Assembly: GCF_000471905.2 (NCBI RefSeq)
Contig: NW_006498220.1
Location: 1,515,958-1,579,957, forward strand
From: Amborella trichopoda
Taxonomy: Eukaryota > Streptophyta > Magnoliopsida > Amborellales > Amborellaceae
Length of the DNA: 64,000 nucleotides
Direction of reading: 5' to 3'
Part shown: piece by piece, positions 11,500 through 23,272 of the stretch
How positions within the stretch are numbered: position 1 is the stretch's first letter
Layout: each line of letters starts with the position of its first letter
Program-made: the position numbers and the translations under genes
Notes under the pieces: model-generated
Seen by the model: only the letters and a program-made list of their open reading frames with translations
What the model was told of the DNA's origin: nothing
Databases searched by the model: none

Positions 11500-12300
11500 T
11501 TTACTACCCCTAAGTTGGTTCACTCTTGTTTGACCAGTATCGTCTTTTACTTTCTGCATTACTTTTTATGGTACTTGGGTTGTTCAAGCAATTCATCCGA
11601 GTCAGAGATTTTCTCATCCCCGCACTTGTGACTATCCTTGGGAAGCAAACTGCTCAAGGTTCCTTCCCTACTCTCCTTCTGAATCAGGACTCATGGTCCG
11701 GCTCCCAGGTTCTTACCTGAGTTAGCGCAAGAGGGAACTTAAAAGTCCCTGACTCCCCTCTCCCTTGCCCTGGTGGACAATCCACCAAGGCCCCTTGCAT
11801 CGGTGGCACGTTTGCCACCGCACACAACACGCACGCTGCTACTGACAAGTCTCTCGCAGGTCATATTGTGGGGGGACACCGAAAGGCTGCCCTAGCCGCT
11901 TTCACGGGAGGCAAGCAAGTTGTCGTCGCTCTTGACGTTCGCCATAGAGCAACCCCCCATACTCCTTCATCACTTTGGACCTCTACATTTAGAGACTCTG
12001 CACACCAAGTTGGAAACCCTATGGCCTCCACCCCTCGCACACACCCAAGAGCTCGTGGTCCATCCACTCGAGCCACACCTCGAGGCAACCTTGAGAGCGT
12101 CATGCATTTGCTTTCCACAACCACATGAGGGTCGACCGCCCCGTACCCCCTCTTAGCACACACAGCTTCATCCTGTGAGAGATAAGGTTCCGCCTCGTCC
12201 CTCACAGACATAAGCTCGTGAGTCTTAGCCTCCCCAGGTCGGACTCATTGATCGACCCCAGCCTGACCCCCAGGTCACTCGAACGGCCAACCCTAAAGGT
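11500..12300 (+). other. Leader of element B (5' untranslated region)
   Basis: About 800 bp between the primer site and the first recognisable gag sequence. Short frames (11868-12128, 11861-12211 on the minus strand) show no domain. It is expected to hold the packaging signal, but nothing specific is visible. Confidence 0.45.
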
Positions 12301-14521
12301 GTGCATGCACCACCCTTGCAGGTTCCTTCTCGACCCCAACTCAGACAGAGTCATGAACCAGCTCCTTCCTCTGTCGCTCTTCCGGCACCAGGTAAGCTCC
12401 TCGAGCTCTGGTACTCAAAGGTCTTCCCTAAGAGTACCATCTTGGGCCAGCCTCAGGTCAGCCATGCACATGGGCCCCACAAAGGAACTTGGGGCAATGG
12501 CCTGATGTCAGGCAGAGGCCTCCAGCCACCAAGTTAGAAACCCAAGCTGCCTTATGTCTTTGGACCCCACTCCCTACACCAACTGATAGACACAAACCTA
12601 GCATGTTCAAAGAAGGCGGGGCAGTCCAGGTCTTAGGCTCGGTTCCGAAATGAAGTCCACAACTGTCTCAGGGTTAAGCAGAAGAGAGGTCTTCAAACCC
12701 TGACCAAAGAAGCCTTCAAGGCAGTTGACGTAGCCACCCTTGATGACCTCTTACATTCTACCTCGTCCCTTTTTCCCTCTTCAAACTCTAGAACCTGAGC
12801 GAGTCCAAGAGTATTGCTGGGTCATCACTGCCCAGAAGCCACGGTCCCAAGACCGTCGAGAACCTGTCCTCACAAGATCGACATACAAGGCTGGAGTCCA
12901 GTCGGGGCAAACTCAGCCCCTGCATACTGACTTGCCACCCATGACTAGCCGACCCCAGCAGTCCACTCCTCCTAGCTCTAACCTCCTAGACGAGATGGTC
13001 TGTGTCATGGTGATCAATGACGCAGACGAAGCCCAGGAGGACAGAATGATTAGGTTCAAGTTAATGATGTAATCCATCCTTGAAAAGATGGAACATCTAG
13101 AAGCCACCAGACTCACTTCCTCTCACCATGAGACCGATTCCCCGATCGGTGAGGACACAATTCCTAGGCAAACTCCCCCACCAATCTCCCAAGACAGCTC
13201 TGCCTCCTCCGAGGTGTCCCAAACTGACATAGATGCTATGGTGGCCCATAGCCTCAAGAACAAGGTCCCAGGCACACAAGAGGTGCCGCTCTACCAGAAG
13301 CCATACACTTCGTACATTGACCAAGTACCCCTCCCTCCGAACTATCAAAAGGGGAAGCTCTTAGCACACTGCTCACTTCAAGGTGGCTTGTCGAGAGATA
13401 GCAACTAATGAATGACTCCTCCTCCCCAAATTCGTCAAGACTCTTGAAGGGCCAGCCTTCTAGTGGTATGCTCAGCTGCCTCCCAACTCGATACACACGT
13501 GGTAAGAGATGGAGCAGTTGTTTTACCAATGCTTTTATGAAGTCCAAAGGAACGTGGAGACCATTGAACTCCTCACTCTAATGCAAGACCCTGGTGAGCT
13601 GTTTGACAAGTTCATCACCTGAAGGAGAGAGTTGGCAACCTTCCATGCCACTCCCATGACTGAGAAGGAAGCAGTCCAGACTTGCATAAGAAACATGCTT
13701 CCTGAAATTGCCCTACATGTCGAGGCATCTAATCCACCCTCCATGTCAGAGCTAATCTCTAAGGCAGTTCTTATTGAGGGGTTGTTCAAGCACCATGGCA
13801 GCCCTCGTCAGCAACCCTCTGGCCCAAACTCTCGCTCCAACAGTCGAGTCAACCAAAAAGCATTGATCAGCATGGTCGTCACTATTACTGACACAAAGAG
13901 CACGACCCCTCAGACTTTAGACCTCTTCAAGGCACAGACGCCTCAGGCCACGAGCAAGCAGCAGTCCTACAACAACGTCCCTCCCCCTAAAACTACTAAG
14001 CAAAATGATTTTTGGGCCAACACCAGAATAAGGTTTACCCCTTCGACAAGGAGTGGACTCTTGCACTGCCTTGACTGTTGCTAGAACAAAACATGATCCA
14101 GCTGCCGGAGGCCAATACTGAAGAGTCGGTTGGGTAGGAGACAAATGAGAAATATTGCGCCTATCATAGAAGAGTAGGCCGCCCCACTTATGACTGCTAT
14201 AAGCTAAATGACACAGGGGAAGCCCTTTTTAACAAGGGTCAGATAAGGCTGGAAGAGTTGAAGAAAGCGTATGGGGAAATTGAGGCTTCTCACACAATCA
14301 CGTTCCAAGACGGTGACGAGGCACATGCTATCCTCCATGCATTTTTCTTCATAATGCTCGAAGAAGGACTCATCACTTCCAAGCTGACAAGGCAGCCTAA
14401 AGTTCTGCTTTCAAGGACCGAGAACCTCTGGTGCGCATATAACCAAATACGAGACCATGACATCAGAGAATGCACTGGATTCCAAGAACTCTTTACAAAG
14501 AAGATGCAGCAGTGCCAGTAA
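12301..14521 (+). pseudogene. gag: Tat gag (capsid/nucleocapsid), element B, degenerate
   Basis: Gag forms the virus-like particle. The N-terminal part (12301-12537) has LELWYSKVFPKST, matching LRTWYSNAFPKST in gag F at about 62460. At 13190-13380 comes QTDIDAMVAHSL, then YIDQVPLPPNYQKGKL, the start of the retrotransposon-gag domain. After a frameshift, WYAQLPPNS..W.EMEQLFYQCFYEVQ (13450-13545) and AVQTCIRNMLPEIALHVE (13670-13725) complete the domain. At 14156 a CAYHRRVGRPTYDCY segment resembles the H/C-rich knuckle of Tat gag, and a second LWCAYNQI...C segment lies at 14428-14475. At least three frameshifts and several stops (13072, 13408, 13445-13465, 13621) make it non-functional. No single start codon can be chosen. 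Confidence 0.7.
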
Positions 14522-15740
14522 GTTCAAGGCAACAAGAGAGGATGCCCTCAAGTCCCTCTTTCGCCTGTATAAGAAGACCTCCCGACGAAAGCCTAGGGAA
14601 GTATTAAACATGACCCTCGTAGGCCCTCTTCGAGGCAATGCTTCGACAAGGCCTCGTCACTTCCAAGACTGCCAAGTAGTCAAGGCGTCTGGCCTAGGGA
14701 ACGGAAAAACTTTGGTGCTCATATCACTAAGTATGGGGCCACAAGCTAAAAGAATGCTCTGGGTTTGAAGCTGTAGTCGTGGAGAAAGTGTAGGAAGGCC
14801 ACATTGTTTGTGTCGTCCTCCTATAATGTTTCCAGGACGTCACCCCTGTTCAAGAGGAGGCCACACTACAAGCCCTTCATGAGCATGCACTGGACCCTTC
14901 GGAAATCTCGACCTCTTAGCCCTGGGAAGTCTACCATGGTCAAAGTAGGCTCAAGTCTCTGAAGCGCGAGGCAGTCCACAAAGCTAGGACTACTCACCGG
15001 CCTGATAGTGCAGTTCAAACACCCCCTCAGTGACCCAGTTGGCGACGTCAAGCACATAGGTTAGCCAACCAAAGGAATCATCTTTCTCAGCCACCAGTCG
15101 AGGAAGAACTTCTCAGACCTTTTTCCCCACTGCCGACCTTGCTGGACTTCATCCTAAGCACATCTCGCCTCATCCTTTCGTCCAATTAGGTGGACATTCT
15201 CGAGTCACCAAAAGCACGAGATTCCTTCAATATGGGTGACAATTCTATGAGCACCCCACAACGGTTAAAGCCAGGACAAGATCTTAAATACCCCCTACAA
15301 ACGTCTAATGCTGACGACGACGTAAAAGCTACCCGAAACGTCCTAACTCTTCTTCTCCTCCCTCCTCCTCTATTTTCTCCACATGTGCAGCTCAATGGTT
15401 CCCAAACTTCAACACTCTAAACAGAGAGTGAGGAGGCACCCGCCTCACCAAGCCACAGCAAGAGCGCCTCAGAGAGATGTTAGCCTAGGCGGCGGGATTC
15501 TTGACAGTCGTTGATGCCCTGTCAACCTGAGCAAAGACCGAGTCACCTTTAGACTCCTGCTCCAAAGAGGCCTGCCACATGATCCAAGTTCATGAAGTGT
15601 CATCCAGTTCAAGGCAAACACCACGTGATCCCAATCACGAGGTCATGGAATCCCCATTTGAAACTGCTTCCATTGCCTGGATCAGTCAGAAATCGGGAGT
15701 CCTTTTCCCCACTATGCCGCTCCTAAAAGCCTAGATGTCA
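14522..15740 (+). other. Degenerate gag-pol junction of element B (protease not found)
   Basis: This is where the aspartic protease should lie. No D-[ST]-G or DGGS-type active site and no LLGRPW-type motif is readable in any frame, although both are partly visible in the minus-strand Tat fragment at 33046-33557. Short frames at 14457-14768 and 15190-15420 have no recognisable domain. The region is either too mutated or partly deleted. Confidence 0.4.
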
Positions 15741-17395
15741 GGATAATGGGTTTCTACACTCGAGATCAAAGAAAATCCTTGTGAGTCCTCTGACGAGGAA
15801 CTTCAAGAAACTCTAGAAGAGTGGGAAGAAGGCGGTCAGGCCACGGCCGATAAGCTTGAAGAGATCAACCTGGGGGATGAGCCAGACCTCAGGCCAACTT
15901 TCATCTCAGCAAAAAATGTCCTCAGAAGAGAAAGAAAATAATATCTTCCTCCTCCAAGCAAACCGGGATGTCTTCGCCTGGCATTATCATGAGAAGCCTG
16001 GTCTGGACCCCTAGATTGTCATCCATCACCTCCGTATTTATCCAACCATAAAACACATGAAGCAGAAATCAAGAAGGTATAGACCTAACCTCGAGATGCA
16101 GATTGACGCTGAGGTGAACAAACTCAGACAGGCTGGATTCATACGTGAAGTCAAATACCCAAGATGGCTGGCAAATGTCATCCCAGTCAAGAAGAAAAAT
16201 TGTCAAATCAGGGTCTACATTGACTTTCATGATTTGAACACCGCCTGCCCCAAGGATGACTTCCCCCTGCCTTTCACCGAGATGCTTGTCGACTCCACAT
16301 CTCATTGCCAGATCTTCTCCATTATGGATGGATATTCTAGTTACATTCAAATCAGGATGGCGCCAGAAGATGAGAAGGCCACTGCGTTTCTGACCCCAAA
16401 AGGCGTCTTTTGTTACATCGTGATGCTTTGAAGGTTAAAGAATGCCGGTGCCACATACCACCAAGCCATGACAGCCATCTTCAAGAACATGATCCACAAG
16501 GAGGTCGAGTGTCATGTGGATGACGTGGTGGTGAAGTCTGAAACAAAGGATACTCACATACAGGACCTTAAAATGGTCTTTGAACTACTGCGGCGTCACC
16601 AACTCAAGATGAACCCTATGAAATGCGCCTTCGACGTACGCTTAGGAAAGTTCTTAGTGTTCATTATGAGGTACCGTGGACTGGATACCGAGCCAGTCAA
16701 AATCAAGGAAATTTAAGACATGCCACTGCCGCCTACAACCCTCCATGAATTGCGGCCTTTGCAATGACAGCTCACCTACATTTGGAGGTTCATCTCAAAC
16801 CTTTCAGGGCGATGCAGACCCTTTTCACACCTCTTGGAGAAGGACACTCCTTTCATATGGGATGAAGCGTGCCAAGCTCAGCTCGATGACATCAACCAGT
16901 CCTTGTTGAACCCACCGGTACTCTCCCCTCTAGTGTTATGAATTCCTCTTATCCTTTATGTGACCGCCCTTGATCAGTCACTCTGGGCACTCCTAGCGCA
17001 GAATAGTGATGGAGGGAAAGAGAAAGCGCTCTATTATCTTAGCCGCAGAATGCAAGGAGCTGAGAAGAATTACCCTCCCATTTAAAAGACGTGCTTAGCC
17101 TTGATCTTTGCAGTACAAAAGTTCTGCCATTACCTGCTCTATCACGAGGTCAAGTTAATCTCTAAGGCAGACCCGATCAAGTTCCTTATGGCCCGGCCAT
17201 GCTTGTCAGGACGTTCGGCTAAGTGGGCATTATTGCTGATGGAGTTCGACATCATGTATGTACCACAGAAGGCAGTTAAAGGTCAATCCCTAGCAGATTT
17301 CCTTGCAGCTCACCCAGTCCCTTCAGAATCTCTTCTATCGAATGACTTCCTAGAAGATGAAGTTTTTTGTATAGCGCAACTCAATCATGAAAATG
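15741..17395 (+). pseudogene. pol: Tat pol: reverse transcriptase and RNase H, element B
   Basis: The linker before RT is readable at 15860-16040 (EEINLGDEPDLRPTF, then RDVFAWHYHEKPGLDP). RT follows at 16057-16716: AGFIREVKYPRWLANV, then FHDLNTACPKDDFPLP, then FSIMDGYSSYIQI. The polymerase motif is CHVDD at about 16510-16524, where Tat elements normally have YVDD. The connection and RNase H region includes FIWDEACQ (16853), ALYYLSRRMQGAEKNYPPI (17020-17080), SGRSAKWALLLMEFDIMYVPQKAVKGQSLADFLAAHPVP in segments (17206-17320). Stops at 16431, 16716, 17083 and others, plus a frameshift near 16900, show it is dead. The sequence order is that of Ty3/gypsy Tat elements. Confidence 0.85.
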
Positions 17396-17720
17396 TACTT
17401 TGATGGAGCATTCCAATCTGATAGAGGGGGCGCCGGGGTTGTGTTCTTAACTCCCGGTGGTGGAATGATTCCTCTATCTTTCTCACTTGCAGAGGCATTT
17501 TCTCATAACGAAGCTGAGTATCAAGCCCTCATAATCGGATTGGAAATCACCCAAGAGCTAGACCTGGAGCACCTGAACATCTTCGACGACTCTGAGCTGG
17601 TCATCCAGTAGCTTAAGGGGATTTATGATGTAAGAAAAGATACCTTCAAGCCTTATCATGACACGGCCAAATCTTATATGGCCCAATTGGATGATTTCCC
17701 TGATGCACTCTCAAAGCTTA
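17387..17720 (+). pseudogene. Archaic RNase H (second RNase H), Tat hallmark, element B
   Basis: KMYFDGAFQSDRGGAGVVF starts at 17390, followed by LAEAFSHNEAEYQALIIGLE (17490-17550) and LNIFDDSELVIQ (17574-17608). The usual acidic residues are present: D in FDGA, E in NEAEYQAL and D in DDSEL. A TAG at 17609 interrupts the frame just before LKGIYDVRKD. In Tat-lineage elements this RNase H lies between the ordinary RNase H and integrase, exactly as here, and it is not found in other Ty3/gypsy lineages. That makes it the strongest lineage marker for B. Confidence 0.85.
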
Positions 17721-17954
17721 GTGCCACCATTCAATTGTCTTCATCAGAGCCCACTCCAGTCTGGGTAACTGAATGGAGACAAGTCGACTTGAGAACCAAA
17801 GTTGATGCAATGATGAGAGGGATGTCATCCCTGAATGCCCGCCTTACCCAATCGGGGCGCTTCTCGCAGCCAAATATGCCATTACAAAGCAAGAGATGCC
17901 CCAAGATAAAGAATCCAATGTCAAGAAGCAGGAGCCTGAATTCTTTGACCTGAT

Positions 17955-19231
17955 GTGTGCACAAGTTGAACAAGTCGAAGACTGGAGGGAGCCGATCATG
18001 GACTTCATAATGCATGGAAGGCTACCCTAGGATCGGGCGGAACGTAACCTCATACGAGAGATGTCTACCAAGTACACCCTTCTCAACGGGGACGTTCTCT
18101 TCCGTCGGTCATTTCACGAAATTCTCCTCAGATGCATCGATACACAAGACGAAAGCAAAGTACTTGAAGAAGTGCATTTAGGTATCTGCAGGCTGTATTA
18201 GCCCAGTTCGAAGCTCTACAAATGCATACGCAGACTCGGCTATTATTGCCCTTCAATGGTGACTGATGTCGAAAACTATGTTAAGAGATGCTAGGTATGC
18301 CAGATCACTCAAGCCTCATTCATCAACCCCTGGAGCCTCTCCATTCCTACAGTGACATCATGGCCCTTTTCCCAGTGGGGTATGGATATTGTGGGACCCA
18401 TCAACCCTCCTTCTTCCTTGGGTTATTCCTTCATTCTAGCAACGACAGACTACTTTTCCAAGGGGGCTGAAGTGATCCCTCTCAAGCAAATTCCAGGGAC
18501 CAATGTGGCCAAATTTGTACGACACCACATCATTTGCCGATTCGGGGTTCCGGACCGAATAATCTCTGGTAATGGCCCCAAGTTCAGAAGCCATCATGTT
18601 GATTGCCTAACCAACCAGTTCGGCTTTGGGTGGAAATACTCGACTTTGTACTATCCTCAAGCCAACGGTTTGACTTAGGCATTCAATAAAACTCTGTGTT
18701 GGGTGCTCCAGAAGTCAGTTTCGTAGTCAAAGAAGATAAGGCATGAGAAGCTGCTTGAAGCTTAGTGGGCTTATCGTACCACCACTCGAAATGCTACAAA
18801 CTCCACTCCTTATTCCCTGGTTTATGGAGGTGAGGCGGTCTTACCCCTCGAGGTTCAAATACCCTCACTCCATGTTGTTATACATCAGGGACAGATTGAA
18901 GATGAGAGGATAAAGCTTCTTTACCAAAAGTTGGATGCCCTTGACGAAAAGAGACTAGAGGCTCAGCAGAACCTCGAGCTCAATCAAGGAAGAATGCAGA
19001 GAGCCTTTGACAAGTCTGTCAAGGTTCGCTCATTCGCTTGTGCTAATCTTAGCAGTCAAGAGACTGATTGTCATGCATGGGTATCTCAAAGAAAAATTCG
19101 AGCTCAAGTGGGAAGGTCTGTTCATAGTAAAAAAGGTCACACCAAATGGGGCCTATGTACTGGCAAACTCAGATGGAGGGGAGGCAATGCCCCTTATCAA
19201 TAGACGATACCTAAAGAAGTATTATCCTTGA
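17955..19231 (+). pseudogene. Tat integrase with missing catalytic residues, element B
   Basis: Zinc-binding region: EEVHLGICRLY (18166), a stop, LGYYCPSMVTDVENYVKRC, a stop at 18292, then VCQ. The second His of the HHCC motif reads Tyr. Core: WGMDIVGPI (18374) keeps the first Asp. The second is lost (IISGNGPKF at 18562, where DNG is expected). The Glu position after YYPQANG is a TAG at 18676. Further stops occur at 18724 and 18765. C-terminus: WEGLFIVKKVTPNGAYVLAN (19112-19170) to INRRYLKKYYP (19197-19231), the usual Tat ending. A frameshift near 19050 separates the core from the tail. It cannot be active. Confidence 0.85.
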
Positions 19232-19249
19232 TGTATCCTAAAATGAGGT

Positions 19250-20610
19250 GTGTGCAGTAAGAAAACAAGGAAATGGAAAAGAAGAACATTAAGCAAGTTC
19301 AAACGAGGTTCATTTCTTTCATTGCATTAAAAAGAGTTACAAGTTACAATCAAAAGCCCATTACTAAGGAAGTTACAAAGATCTTGCATTTAGGGATAAA
19401 AGGACGGTTACAGGCTAGAAAGAAACACTCTCCTCATGGAGAAGAAGCAAAACCACTTGGAGAAGTTAGCTTCAATGCCACCAAATAGGATGGTTACAGG
19501 CCAATGGCTAGCATCCAAGGAACCAGACCACGATGAAATAACATGGACTTCACGATTATGCTTCCAACAGACCACATCAACACAACCTTCTTGTTTTCCA
19601 TCACTCTTGACCCCTACAAGACATCGCCATCCAGGATCATTGCTACGCGTGACTCAACACAATGGGCAGCCATCGTCGTGCGCAACACATCGGCACGTTC
19701 TACCATCACCAGGGGAATGCCGACGCCGCACGAGATCATCGTTGCTTCCAACATACTCCTGAACGTGGCTATCGTCGGACATGGCCTAGGGATGCATGAA
19801 GGCAGCGCCGCATACGACTTATTGTCATGCATGCCCTTGTTGTACCTCAGTTCCCACTGTCCCTAATTCCCAGAGGGCATTAACCCTTGTGCTTCTTTAG
19901 CTTCCCCAGCTGCCTCCTCATAACCTTTCATCTCCTCCATAACCCTTCGAGTTTAGCCAAGAACACTCCTGCGACGCTCGAAAAACGTTGTCTGACCCTG
20001 TTCTTTTGCTTACCGGTGTTGCTTTTCCCCGACAAATGTACTTCGCCGCCACCAGACAAACCCTGCCTCACCTTCCACTCATTACCAGCGTTAGTGGAAA
20101 ACCAATGGAATCCCCAGAAAACATCCTCGTGACCCTGCGGGTCTCCCTTCTCTCTGCTTCTGCACTTCAGCAATTCACCACAAGCTCACTGGAATTCTAT
20201 TGAGTTTTCAGTGACCCCACTGTTGTTCCTTGTCCTTCTCCTGCAATAACCAGAGGACTGACAAAGTCCTCTGAACTCTCTGCAACCTCCGTTCAACTAT
20301 GGAATGACCAAAGGAGCACTCAAACTCTGGTAGGGAACCTCTGCAAACCGGTTAAGGCCCTGAGAAACCTTGTTCCTTGCTCGGAGATCCTCGACACTCT
20401 CCAAAGATGTTCGCAAGCACCTTGCAAAGGCCCACAACCCACTGAAGCTCACAAGAAAGAGCTCCCTCTCTGCTACAGATTTCGGTCAGAAAGTTCTAGC
20501 TGGGAAATCTCTCACTAGAAGCTCTGGCCCTCTCTCTCTCTAAGAAAACTCTTCAGCTGTTTGTCCTTCGGTAAAACAGTAAAGAGGGGTTTTTTCCCCT
20601 TTTATACTCA
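19250..20610 (-). other. Possible antisense transcription unit in the 3' UTR of element B
   Basis: On the minus strand, GTATAAAAGGGG (TATA at 20600-20606) is followed by a GA-rich leader at 20525-20550. Open frames then follow: 81 codons at 19928-20173 (basic, Gly/Lys-rich, no domain recognised) and 72 codons at 19614-19832. A T/A-rich end with AATGCAATGAAAG-type polyadenylation-like signals lies near 19310-19325. Antisense ORFs between pol and the 3' LTR are known in some Tat elements, which makes this plausible. An alternative is a solo LTR of an unrelated element on the minus strand. I cannot assign a product. Confidence 0.35.
20600..20606 (-). promoter_or_regulatory. Minus-strand TATA box in the 3' UTR of element B
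   Basis: TATAAAA within GAGTATAAAAGGGG on the minus strand, with a GAGAGAGAGAG leader about 60 bp downstream. This is a good plant-type core promoter by sequence, and it is antisense to the retrotransposon genes. Confidence 0.45.
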
Positions 20611-20699
20611 ACAGTACCGTAAACTGCCCTTGACAAATCTGAAAAGATGCTGCAGTCCTCAACTTCAGATGGGAAAAAGACCGGGCTACGGTGTGTCAT

Positions 20700-20850
20700 G
20701 TCCGATACTCGAAAAGGGCCATCGTCGCGCACATTTGTTAAGTGTCATCGTCGCGCACTTCGTCAAGGGCCATCGCCGCGTGCCTTCGTCATGGGCCATC
20801 GTCACACGCCTTCGCCCAAAGGTTATCGCCGTGCCCTTCGTCTAGGATTT
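20700..20850 (+). repeat. 26-bp minisatellite (GGCCATCGTCGCGCAC type)
   Basis: About five to six adjoining units of roughly 26 bp share the core GGCCATCGTCGCGCAC followed by TTCGTCA. Units differ mainly at CpG positions (CG to TG or CA). It lies in B's 3' UTR. Confidence 0.75.
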
Positions 20851-21089
20851 AACACCGTGCGCCTCAACAGGTGGCTATCATCATGTATGCATCATCTAGC
20901 CCTAATATCATACATGTCATCCCACACTTAGTGTCATGATCATGTCACGACACTCCCATCTGGACCATTGTCCTACAGCCTCAAGAGGTTCATTCCCTGC
21001 ACCACAGTCTCACTCGTCAGGGAGTCCAGGCTCCATTGACAGCTCTGTTCCCCATGGAGGCGTATTCCTTCACCATGCCACGGTCCGTG

Positions 21090-21505
21090 CTGCATGACCT
21101 GAAACTGCACCGCTATGGTCCAAACTATATGACCTTAAACTATAGCGAATGTCCAGTTGCATGACGTTAAACAGCTTAGTCCTCGTCACATGACTCAAAA
21201 CTGTATGACCGGGGTCCAAACTACATGACCTTAAACTGTAGCGAAGGTCTAGTTGCACGATCTTAAACTGCTTAGTCCTCGTCGCACAATTAAAAACTAT
21301 ACGACCATGGTCCAGTTGTGTGACCTTAAACCATAATGCATGTTCTGGCTACATGACGTTGAAAGGCTTAGAGCTATGGTCCAAACTATATGACCCTAAA
21401 CTATAGTGGAGGTCTAGTTGCATGACCTTAAACTGCATGGTCTTAGCCACACGACTCTAAAATTGCATAGCGATGGTTCAAGCTACAAAACACTAAAATT
21501 GTAAC
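21090..21505 (+). repeat. 35-bp tandem repeat, first block
   Basis: Degenerate units begin ATGACCTTAAACTGC and end with CCATGGTC- or GGTCTAGTTGC-type sequence. Unit length drifts between about 30 and 38 bp. Two further blocks of the same motif lie at 21945-22262 and 22700-22790. Confidence 0.75.
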
Positions 21506-21944
21506 GTACGGCATGACAAATAGCCCACACGCATAACTCTAACCGAAAGATGGACCACCTCTTCGCTAGGTTGTATTTCATCAACATCTCCAGTTGAGTT
21601 AGATGTCTATAAAAGGTCATACCTACCCCTTGAATCCCCAATGAGTCCGTTTCGCACCAACATCCCAGTGAGAGTCACACCCTATTACGACCCACTATCC
21701 CCAGGATTTAGGTCCATGCTTATCTTCTCAACCCCCAGCGGGGTTACACTTGTACTTCAGACAGTCACCCCAGTCGAGTTACATGAAGCCCCATCATTAT
21801 CCTCGTGGAGTCACACTGGCCCTCCTAATCCCTAAAGCTCTCCACATGTGAATAGCCTTAACTATTTTATCCAGATTTCTATTCACAGACATATCCCTGA
21901 TGGAGCTTCATCCACATGGCGACCTACATAATGGTTCATATTGC

Positions 21945-22262
21945 ATAACCTTAAACTGCACAGCCATGGTCTGCATTGCACGACCTTAAACTGTACAGCC
22001 ATGGTCTGTGCTGCATGACCTTAAACTGCACAGATCTAGTTCTAACTGCATGACTTTAAACTGCACAATCATGGTCCAGACTATATGATCTTAAACTATA
22101 GCAGAGGTCTAGTTACACGACCTTAAGTTGTATGGTCCTAGTTGCATGACTTCAAATTGCATAACCATGGTCCAAGCTATATCACCTTAAACCATAGTGC
22201 ACGCCCTGATCGCATGACATTAAACTGCGTCACCCAGGCCCAGGAGGCATGACCTTAAATAT
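21945..22262 (+). repeat. 35-bp tandem repeat, second block
   Basis: Nine to ten units. The first three are most alike and measure 34-35 bp each (ACCTTAAACTGCACAGCC, then ATGGTCTGCATTGCACG and variants). Later units shorten to 28-33 bp. Confidence 0.8.
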
Positions 22263-22269
22263 GGCCCCA

Positions 22270-22480
22270 TACTACGCACATGCCTTTTATCTACATCTTC
22301 ACACACGTCTCCCCTAACCGACCCGTTCATGTGTGCACACCACCTCCATTACTTCCCCAGTAAGACCACATACGCACACATGTCTTTTACATGCATCTTT
22401 GCTCTCATCTTCCCTAACCGACCCGTTCTTGTGCACGTACCACCTTCATTTACCTCCTTAGTGAGTCCATTCATTATTAC
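22270..22480 (+). repeat. Pair of about 108-bp direct repeats
   Basis: Two copies share CACATGYCTTTTA, then CCCTAACCGACCCGTTC, then CACCWYCATT and a CCAGTAAG/TTAGTGAG end. They lie between two blocks of the 35-bp array, so this 3' UTR contains several unrelated repeat families. Confidence 0.65.
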
Positions 22481-23272
22481 CATCTTTCATCATTCCCCAG
22501 TGAGTCTTACCCATGCTTGCAAAATAGCGAGCCATCTCGCCACCCATACTCGCCGTCAGCTAGTGGGTCACCATTATTCACCACTCTTCTCCTACCATTC
22601 ATCCTTTACAGGAAACCTCATGCCATCTTCTCAAAGTGAGTCATAACCATCACCATACTAACTCCATGGTCTCCACAGATTGCCATTCATTTCAACTACA
22701 GTCTAGCGGTATGACCCTAAACTATAGTACATGTCCTGACCGCATGACACTAAAAGGCTTCACACAGGTCTTGAAGGTATGACCCTAAAAGCATGCCTTC
22801 ACAAAAAAAGGGCATGGTGTGCACCTGGACAAGGGAATGCCATGAGTAAAAATGACGAACGGGCATGGTCACAAAACCATGAGTAAGAGAGTTCCGTAGA
22901 AAAGAAAATCTAGGAACGGTGAAAACTCCAAAAGGGCATCGTGAGAAAAAAAGAATGAAAAGGGTGGACATGACCTCAAGGTCATGAGTAAAAGAGCCTA
23001 GAAATAACAGAAGTTGGTGAAAACCATCCTTACGGCGCCACTTTCCCTATTCAAGTGAAAACCCACAAAACGGTGCTTAGATCGACGACACAGGTTGACG
23101 CATGACCGACGCCTCTGCCGACACTCAATTTCTAAGCAATCACAATCCTAATGAGATCTACCTAAAATCCTCAAATGTCAAACATTAACCAACACAAAAT
23201 GACTCGCCAAGGAGTCAGAGCCGCATAAGATCTCTCGCACTTCAAACATCAACAACGTGGCTAGCCAGGGAG

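Larger units (their letters stand above)
19232..23272 (+). other. Long 3' untranslated region of element B, rich in tandem arrays
   Basis: About 4 kb separate the integrase end from the 3' LTR. Long non-coding 3' regions with hypervariable tandem repeats are known for Tat/Ogre elements. The region holds a possible antisense unit (19250-20610), a 26-bp array (20700-20850), dispersed arrays of a 35-bp motif (21090-21505, 21945-22262, 22700-22790), a pair of roughly 108-bp units (22270-22480) and degenerate CCCCAGTGAGT-type repeats (21590-21810, 22355-22510). No polypurine tract of canonical form is obvious before 23273. Confidence 0.65.

Noticed and set aside
19543-20203. Plus-strand frames of 107, 81 and 71 codons as possible captured host exons
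   Set aside because: No domain or convincing splice structure could be seen. The minus-strand promoter makes an antisense unit or solo LTR more likely.
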